From assembly GCA_016285075.1 (NCBI GenBank), contig JAEEQB010000018.1, forward strand, positions 1 through 64,000: 64,000 nt of DNA, written 5' to 3'. Shown here piece by piece: positions 59,406 through 64,000 of this stretch. Numbering within the stretch: position 1 is the stretch's first letter; each line of letters opens with the position of its first letter. The stretch is from Prevotella sp. (GTDB lineage: Bacteria; Bacteroidota; Bacteroidia; Bacteroidales; Bacteroidaceae). A model generated the notes under the pieces. The model saw only the letters and a program-made list of their open reading frames with translations, ran no database searches and was not told the DNA's origin. A program made the translations under genes and the position numbers.

Positions 59406-60857
59406 ATGGTGTCAGCAAAGGAATTTATCGTAGCCATTGAGCTGGGTTCATCAAAGATGACCGGCATCGCTGGACAGAAGAATCTGGACGGCAGTATCAG
59501 CGTGCTGGCTGTCGTGAAAGAGAAATCATCATCGTTCATCCGTAAGGGTGTGGTGTACAACATTGACAAGACTGCACAGTGCATCAGCAGCATTGTCAAA
59601 AAGCTGGAAGCACAGCTGAAACGACAGATTACTCAGGTATATGTGGGAGTTGGCGGACAGTCTGTTCGCAGCGTTCGCAACGTCATCTCCAAGGATCTGC
59701 CTGCCGATACCATTGTCACAGGGGCTATGGTCGACGAGCTGGTTGATGCCAACCGCAACATGAACTATCCTGAGCAGGAGATTCTCGACGTGGCTGCGCA
59801 GGAGTATCGCGTGGACTCCCAGCTGCAGATTGACCCTGTAGGCATCCAGTGTACACGACTTGACGGAAACTACCTGAACATCCTTCAGCGCAAGTCTTTC
59901 TGCAAGAACCTGAACATGTGCTTCGAAACGGCTGGCATACCCATAGCCGAGATGCTCAACGCTCCCTTGGTACTGGCCGATGCCGTGCTCACCGAGGCTG
60001 AACGCCGCTCCGGCTGTGCCCTCGTCGACATCGGTGCCGATACAACCACAGTTTCTGTCTACTCGAAGAATATCCTGCGCCACCTGGCTGTCATCCCGTT
60101 GGGAGGTGCCAACATCACCAAAGATATTGCCACCCTCCAGATTGAGGAGAGCGAGGCAGAACGGATGAAGCTGAAGTATGCCTCTGCCTATACAGACAAC
60201 AATGATATAGACAACAACCTGAAGTATTCCATCGACCAGGATCGTCAGGTTGAGAGCCGTCGTTTCATTGAGATTGTAGAGGGACGTCTGCAGGAGATCA
60301 TTGAGAATGTATGGTACCAGATTCCTTCTGAGTATTACGACAAGCTTCTGGGCGGTATCATCCTCACAGGTGGCGGTTCCAACATGAAGAATATTGAGAA
60401 GGCCTTCACCAGCCACACTCATGTGGAGAGAATACGTATTGCCAAGTTCCCGCAGCACACCATCAACTCCACCAATGAGGACATCAAGAGCCGCAATGGC
60501 ATGATGAATACCGTGTTGGGGCTGCTGGCAAAGGGTGACATAAACTGCGCTGGTGTAGAGATCGACCCCCATGGCGACCTATTCGGCACACCCAAGCAGA
60601 CCGCAGCCGTTGCAGACCGCACCGTACGCAAGGCCTCAGAGATTCCTGCAGGTGTCATTCAGACCGAGGCTGAGAAACAGAAGGCTGAGGAACTGAGAAA
60701 ACAGAAAGAGGCGGAAGAGAAGGCGAAGAAAGAAGCCGAGGAGAAAGCACGGTTGGAAGAGGAAGAACGCATCCGCAAGGAGAACAGCCTGCTGAATAAA
60801 TTCAAAAAAGGCTTTGTCAAGTTCGGTAATTCCTTATTTGCCGGAGATGAAGAGTAA
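59406..60857 (+). CDS. ftsA: FtsA, actin-like membrane tether of FtsZ
   Basis: 483 aa. Actin-fold motifs: AIELGSSKMTGIAG (phosphate 1), CALVDIGADTTTVSVYS (phosphate 2) and GGIILTGGGSNMKNIEKAF (adenosine). The 1C domain lies at about 85-165. The C-terminus is longer than in E. coli: after ~425 comes a charged helix of Glu/Lys/Ala (KQKAEELRKQKEAEEKAKKE) and then an amphipathic end, LLNKFKKGFVKFGNSLF, suited to membrane binding. It anchors FtsZ filaments at mid-cell. Confidence 0.95.
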   Translation: MVSAKEFIVAIELGSSKMTGIAGQKNLDGSISVLAVVKEKSSSFIRKGVVYNIDKTAQCISSIVKKLEAQLKRQITQVYVGVGGQSVRSVRNVISKDLPADTIVTGAMVDELVDANRNMNYPEQEILDVAAQEYRVDSQLQIDPVGIQCTRLDGNYLNILQRKSFCKNLNMCFETAGIPIAEMLNAPLVLADAVLTEAERRSGCALVDIGADTTTVSVYSKNILRHLAVIPLGGANITKDIATLQIEESEAERMKLKYASAYTDNNDIDNNLKYSIDQDRQVESRRFIEIVEGRLQEIIENVWYQIPSEYYDKLLGGIILTGGGSNMKNIEKAFTSHTHVERIRIAKFPQHTINSTNEDIKSRNGMMNTVLGLLAKGDINCAGVEIDPHGDLFGTPKQTAAVADRTVRKASEIPAGVIQTEAEKQKAEELRKQKEAEEKAKKEAEEKARLEEEERIRKENSLLNKFKKGFVKFGNSLFAGDEE

Positions 60858-60911
60858 TTGAGAATTGACAATTGAGTATTGAGAATTAGTAAAAAGTAAA
60901 TAGTTAAGATC

Positions 60912-62243
60912 ATGGCAGATATAGATATGTCAATGGACATCCTCGACCTGGGAGAACCGGAGAAGGAGCATAGCATCATCAAAGTGATTGGCGTAGGCGG
61001 CGGAGGCGGCAACGCAGTGAACCATATGTATCGCGAGGGCATTCACGATGTGACCTTCGTGCTCTGCAACACCGATGCACAGGCACTCAATGATTCGCCC
61101 GTGCCTGTTCATCTTCAGTTGGGCAAGGAAGGCCTTGGCGCTGGCAACAAACCCGAGAAAGCCCGTCAGGCAGCCGAGGAAAGCATTGATGACATTAAAA
61201 ACATGCTTTCCGACGGTACCCGTATGACGTTCATCACCGCTGGTATGGGTGGTGGTACAGGAACAGGTGCAGCACCCGTCATTGCCAAGGTGTCGAAAGA
61301 CATGGGCATCCTTACCGTAGGCATTGTTACTATTCCTTTCCGCTTTGAGGGAGCGAAGAAGATTGACCAGGCACTCGACGGTGTGGAACGTATGGCTGAC
61401 AACGTAGACGCCCTGCTTGTCATCAACAATGAACGCCTGCGCGAGATCTATCCCGAACTGTCACTCATCGATGCCTTTGGCAAGGCCGACGACACGCTCT
61501 CCGTAGCAGCGAAGTCCATTGCCGAGATTATCACCGTCCATGGACTCATCAACCTCGACTTCAACGATGTGAAGACCGTTTTGAAGGACGGAGGCGTGGC
61601 CATCATGTCTACCGGATACGGCGAGGGCGAGGACCGTGTGCGCAAAGCCATCGACGATGCCCTGAATTCACCGCTTCTGAACGACAACGACGTATACAAC
61701 TCGAAGAAGATACTCCTTTCCATTGCCTTCTCATCGCAGAAGGAGGGCAAGGACAACTTCATGATGGACGAGATGAACTATGTCAACGACTTCATGGATA
61801 AGTTCGGTTCTGACTTTGAAATCAAATGGGGTGTGGCTGTTGATCCTGAGTTGGGCAAGAAGGTGAAAGTCACCATCCTGGCAACAGGCTTTGGCATCAC
61901 CAATGTCGATGGCATGCAGGACCGTCTGGTCAAACAGAGCCGGGAAGAAGCCAGCAGGTTGGCAGAAGAGCAGGAGAAGGCTGCCAAGCGTGAGGAGCGC
62001 CGTGAACAGTACTATGGACAGCCCGGCACAACGAAGCGCTACAAGCGCCGTCCAAACATCTACCTCTTCCGTCCTGAGGACTTAGACAACGACGACGTTA
62101 TCTCTGCTGTGGAGTCCACACCTACCTACAAGCGTACCCGTGAGATTCTTGACAGCATCAACTCTCAAGCCGTGGCACAGGATCCCGTCGAGAAGCCTGA
62201 CCATCAGCAGCCTGAAGTCATACAAGGGACGATCAAGTTCTGA
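60912..62243 (+). CDS. ftsZ: FtsZ, tubulin-like division GTPase
   Basis: 443 aa. GTP-binding signature AGMGGGTGTGAAPVIAK, N-terminal VIGVGGGGGNAVNHMYREG, T7 loop region LNLDFNDVKTVL-like (INLDFNDVKTVLKDGG), and the 310-residue core complete. The C-terminal linker is charged (REEASRLAEEQEKAAKREER) and followed by RRPNIYLFRPEDLDNDD and STPTYKRTREIL, the likely peptide for FtsA binding. The protein runs ~30 residues past that peptide to QGTIKF. It is the last gene of the cluster, with a terminator downstream. Confidence 0.96.
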   Translation: MADIDMSMDILDLGEPEKEHSIIKVIGVGGGGGNAVNHMYREGIHDVTFVLCNTDAQALNDSPVPVHLQLGKEGLGAGNKPEKARQAAEESIDDIKNMLSDGTRMTFITAGMGGGTGTGAAPVIAKVSKDMGILTVGIVTIPFRFEGAKKIDQALDGVERMADNVDALLVINNERLREIYPELSLIDAFGKADDTLSVAAKSIAEIITVHGLINLDFNDVKTVLKDGGVAIMSTGYGEGEDRVRKAIDDALNSPLLNDNDVYNSKKILLSIAFSSQKEGKDNFMMDEMNYVNDFMDKFGSDFEIKWGVAVDPELGKKVKVTILATGFGITNVDGMQDRLVKQSREEASRLAEEQEKAAKREERREQYYGQPGTTKRYKRRPNIYLFRPEDLDNDDVISAVESTPTYKRTREILDSINSQAVAQDPVEKPDHQQPEVIQGTIKF

Positions 62244-62244
62244 C

Positions 62245-62288
62245 GGCCTGCGGCCTAAATGATAATTGATAAATGATAAATGATAAAG
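62245..62288. repeat. spacer repeat (GGCCTGCGGCC plus TAAATGA heptamers) after ftsZ
   Basis: GGCCTGCGGCCTAAATGATA then repeated TGATAAA units. It shares its head and heptamers with the element at 35519-35625, in inverted orientation. Confidence 0.75.
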
Positions 62289-62393
62289 ATATTGAGAGAA
62301 TAGTTTTAATAAAAGAAAAGAAATGATAAAAACAAGATTAGTGTGTGTATGTTATGAAGATTGGGGTTAAGCGAAACTCCACAACAATTTTTT

Positions 62394-62436
62394 GGCGGGA
62401 ACTGTGTCGTGACTTGACACGGTTTCCGTCCTTTTT
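62394..62436 (+). terminator. intrinsic terminator after the dcw cluster
   Basis: CGGGAACTGTGTC pairs with GACACGGTTTCCG (13 bp with two G-U pairs, 7-base loop), followed by TCCTTTTTTC. It lies ~150 bases past ftsZ and ahead of convergent recO. Confidence 0.8.
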
Positions 62437-62531
62437 TCTACCCGAATCGGTCATTAGCGTTATAATGAAAACAGCCTTCATTTTGGAGCATATGTGCTGC
62501 TGCTTTGGGTGCGCAATGGCAAAGCCTATGG

Positions 62532-63260
62532 TCACTTCGTGTAAACCTCTTGTAACACTTGAAGAGAACGGAGTTCGGGGAAATCAGGCAGATGAAGGCG
62601 GTAGTAAGTCAAGGCAACATCAAGCAGGCGCTGACGTTCCTGACGGTTCATACGGAACAGGTGCATGGTAGGAAAGTCCATACGCATCATGAGCTGCAGC
62701 TTGCCTGCCTCGTCAGGCAGCAGATAATCGCGGTGCAAGGGAGCATGAGGCAGGAATATACTCTCGCGAAGGTCGAAGAAACAGTCAGGAGTATAGTCTT
62801 CCAAGTTAGGATAGAAACCAAGGAATCGCGACAGACGCATAAGGAACACCAAGTGGAAGTTGGCAAATCGGTCTTCACATTGGTCGAGCCATTGTAGGCT
62901 GCTTTTCACGTAGTCGTACAGTGGTATGTTCTGTTGCTCACCGCGCAGTGCATAGTAGAGGAACTCTGCAATGAAGAGGCTGATGCTCAGTTTGTCGGCT
63001 TTGAACGGAATGCTGTGGAACGGAGAGGTCAACCGCACATCAATCAGCTTATGTAACTGTACATGAGGACGCACATCAGTCTCCACGTCGAGCAGCGTCA
63101 GAGGCTGGAAAAGCTGTTTCTTCATACGGCCTTTCGATGTCTTGGGCAGGCTGACGATGAACGAAAGCCTCCCATGCTGGCGGGTGAACATATCGATGAT
63201 GAGCCTTGACTCACCATACTTCAGACTGTGCAGCACTATAGCTTCTGTCTTAATCAGCAT
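62532..63260 (-). CDS. recO: DNA repair protein RecO
   Basis: 242 aa from the ATG at 63260 (MLIKTEAIVLHSLKYGESRL); the frame extends upstream through a low-complexity AT-rich stretch that is unlikely to be coding. Residues 1-80 form the OB fold (IIDMFTRQHGRLSFIVSLPK), the rest is helical (ISLFIAEFLYYALRGEQQNI, LVFLMRLSRFLGFYPNLEDY). RecO helps load RecA on SSB-coated DNA with RecR. The zinc-finger cysteines of some RecO proteins are missing, as often in Bacteroidetes. Confidence 0.9.
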   Translation of the reverse strand: MLIKTEAIVLHSLKYGESRLIIDMFTRQHGRLSFIVSLPKTSKGRMKKQLFQPLTLLDVETDVRPHVQLHKLIDVRLTSPFHSIPFKADKLSISLFIAEFLYYALRGEQQNIPLYDYVKSSLQWLDQCEDRFANFHLVFLMRLSRFLGFYPNLEDYTPDCFFDLRESIFLPHAPLHRDYLLPDEAGKLQLMMRMDFPTMHLFRMNRQERQRLLDVALTYYRLHLPDFPELRSLQVLQEVYTK

Positions 63261-63350
63261 CGTTACTTCGCATTTTGGCGGTAAAGATACACAAAAAAAG
63301 GCAAATAGTGAGGAAAAAAACAGAAGAAAGTGGATTTTTTTGCGAGAAAA

Positions 63351-63382
63351 TTTGTCTATTTGGAAAAATAGCAGTAATTTTG
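63351..63382 (+). promoter_or_regulatory. promoter of tRNA-Glu/rpsT
   Basis: TTTG at 63351-63354 and TAATTTTG at 63375-63382, spacing 20. It faces tRNA-Glu and rpsT, for which no other promoter is obvious. Confidence 0.7.
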
Positions 63383-63459
63383 CACCCGCTTTTGGCAAAC
63401 AGCCATCAATTACAATCCGTCAATTGGACATTGACAAGTGTCAAAGAGACTATTCATTC

Positions 63460-63531
63460 GGTCCCTTCGTCTATCGGTTAGGACGAGAGATTTTCATTCT
63501 CTAAAGAGGAGTTCGACTCTCCTAGGGACTA
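63460..63531 (+). tRNA. tRNA-Glu (anticodon TTC)
   Basis: 72 bases fold into a cloverleaf: acceptor GGTCCCT/AGGGACT, D loop with ATCGGTTAGGAC, anticodon stem AGAGA/TCTCT around TTTTCAT (anticodon TTC), and T arm with GTTCGACTC. The first acceptor pair is a G-U, and A follows as discriminator base. CCA is not encoded. Sequence matches the usual bacterial tRNA-Glu. Confidence 0.92.
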
Positions 63532-63561
63532 CAAATCCTTAAATCTGTCATCTGCGCAGCG

Positions 63562-63690
63562 ATGCGTTACCTGTTCTGCCAGGACTGGGAAACGGTGGCA
63601 GAGGGCTTCGAGGAAAGATGTTGTCTATTTCATATGGTCAATCATCAACCGAGAATGTCCGCCCAGGGCTGCTTCCGCAAGGAGGTGTAA
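63562..63690 (+). other. leader between tRNA-Glu and rpsT: hairpin and possible 42-codon reading frame
   Basis: A stable hairpin, CTGCCA...TGGCAG with an inner CTG/CGG stem, spans 63576-63601. The stretch is GC-richer than other spacers and has an uninterrupted frame MRYLFCQDWETVAEGF to KEV. It could be an S20 autoregulatory leader, a small RNA or a gene fragment. I recognise no known RNA family. Confidence 0.35.
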
Positions 63691-63738
63691 GACCCATAAG
63701 CTTTAAACAATTAACAAATTAAACATTTAAACAAAACA

Positions 63739-63993
63739 ATGGCAAACCACAAATCATCACTGAAGAGAATCCGCCAGACTAAGGCTCGCACTCTTCACAA
63801 CCGCTATTATGCAAAGACCATGCGCAACGCTGTCCGTAAGCTGCGTGCCATGACCGACAAGGATGAGGCTACAAAGCTGTATCCCTCTATCCAGAAGATG
63901 CTTGACAAACTGGCTAAGACCAAAGTCATCCACAAGAACAAGGCCGCTAACCTGAAGTCAAGTCTGGCTAAGCATATCAACAAGCTGGGATAA
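63739..63993 (+). CDS. rpsT: 30S ribosomal protein S20
   Basis: 84 aa, basic, all-helical: [20 protein letters not shown], then [18 protein letters not shown], and ending [19 protein letters not shown]20 binds 16S rRNA early in 30S assembly. Complete gene just inside the right edge. In other bacteria S20 controls its own translation, and the structured leader upstream fits with that but does not prove it. Confidence 0.96.
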   Translation: MANHKSSLKRIRQTKARTLHNRYYAKTMRNAVRKLRAMTDKDEATKLYPSIQKMLDKLAKTKVIHKNKAANLKSSLAKHINKLG

Positions 63994-64000
63994 ACAATAC

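Noticed and set aside
59529..60572. 347-codon frame antisense to ftsA
   Set aside because: Shadow of the ftsA gene; long antisense frames are common in this GC range.
63570..63690. Signal recognition particle RNA or RNase P RNA fragment
   Set aside because: A short resemblance (CTGTTCTGCCAGG; GAGGAAAG) is present, but the conserved SRP loop and the RNase P core elements are missing.

Overview
The window looks like chromosome from a member of the Bacteroidales, most likely Prevotella or a close relative. The signs are promoters of the Bacteroidetes type (TTTG, about 19-20 bases, then TAnnTTTG) in front of most transcription units, a surface-protein set built from BACON, BspA-type leucine-rich and sorting-tail modules, a fused FeoA-FeoB transporter, and a division/cell-wall cluster in the order usual for this phylum. 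I had no database, so the family calls are by eye.

Layout. 1-292: the 5' end, leader and promoter of a ribosomal RNA operon running off the left edge on the minus strand. 395-4403: a periplasmic alpha-glucan hydrolase and a DEAD-box RNA helicase, with an orphan plus-strand promoter and hairpin between them. 4752-8806: two lipoproteins that look like type 1 periplasmic binding proteins, the second fused to a legumain-like C13 cysteine protease, then a LOG-family hydrolase. 8830-13368: flavodiiron protein, PfkB sugar kinase, a thioredoxin-like lipoprotein lacking its CxxC, and an Rpn/PDDEXK nuclease with a repetitive C-terminus. 13369-14860 has no intact gene but holds promoter-derived repeats, a 22-base-pitch palindrome array, two large hairpins and a broken surface-protein remnant. 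14861-20057: kelch and BACON surface proteins. 20226-22476: a DUF4375-like membrane protein, a second intergenic block with 22-base arrays, and a decayed HEPN/MNT pair. 22590-34214: a probable operon of a TPR-transmembrane-HTH regulator and three large surface proteins sharing a near-identical C-terminal module. 34409-40611: an M28 peptidase, a C26-M19 fusion hydrolase, an Lrp regulator and three FKBP isomerases. 40721-46369: iron uptake, a DUF2264 protein, a flavin-binding protein and a metallophosphoesterase.

46529-62243 is the complete dcw cluster (mraZ, rsmH, ftsL, ftsI, murE, mraY, murD, ftsW, murG, murC, ftsQ, ftsA, ftsZ). It carries the lipid II pathway from UDP-MurNAc to flipped precursor, except murF and ddl, plus the divisome core, behind three 10-base repeats that look like a MraZ operator. 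It is followed by a terminator, convergent recO, tRNA-Glu and rpsT.

The most unusual pattern is that several short intergenic arrays, unrelated in sequence, all have exactly the same 22-base pitch, and most units contain an internal inverted repeat. Other points worth a look are heptanucleotide repeats inside two peptidase genes, where slippage would break the frame, and the short variable patch inside the otherwise conserved tail of the surface-protein cluster.
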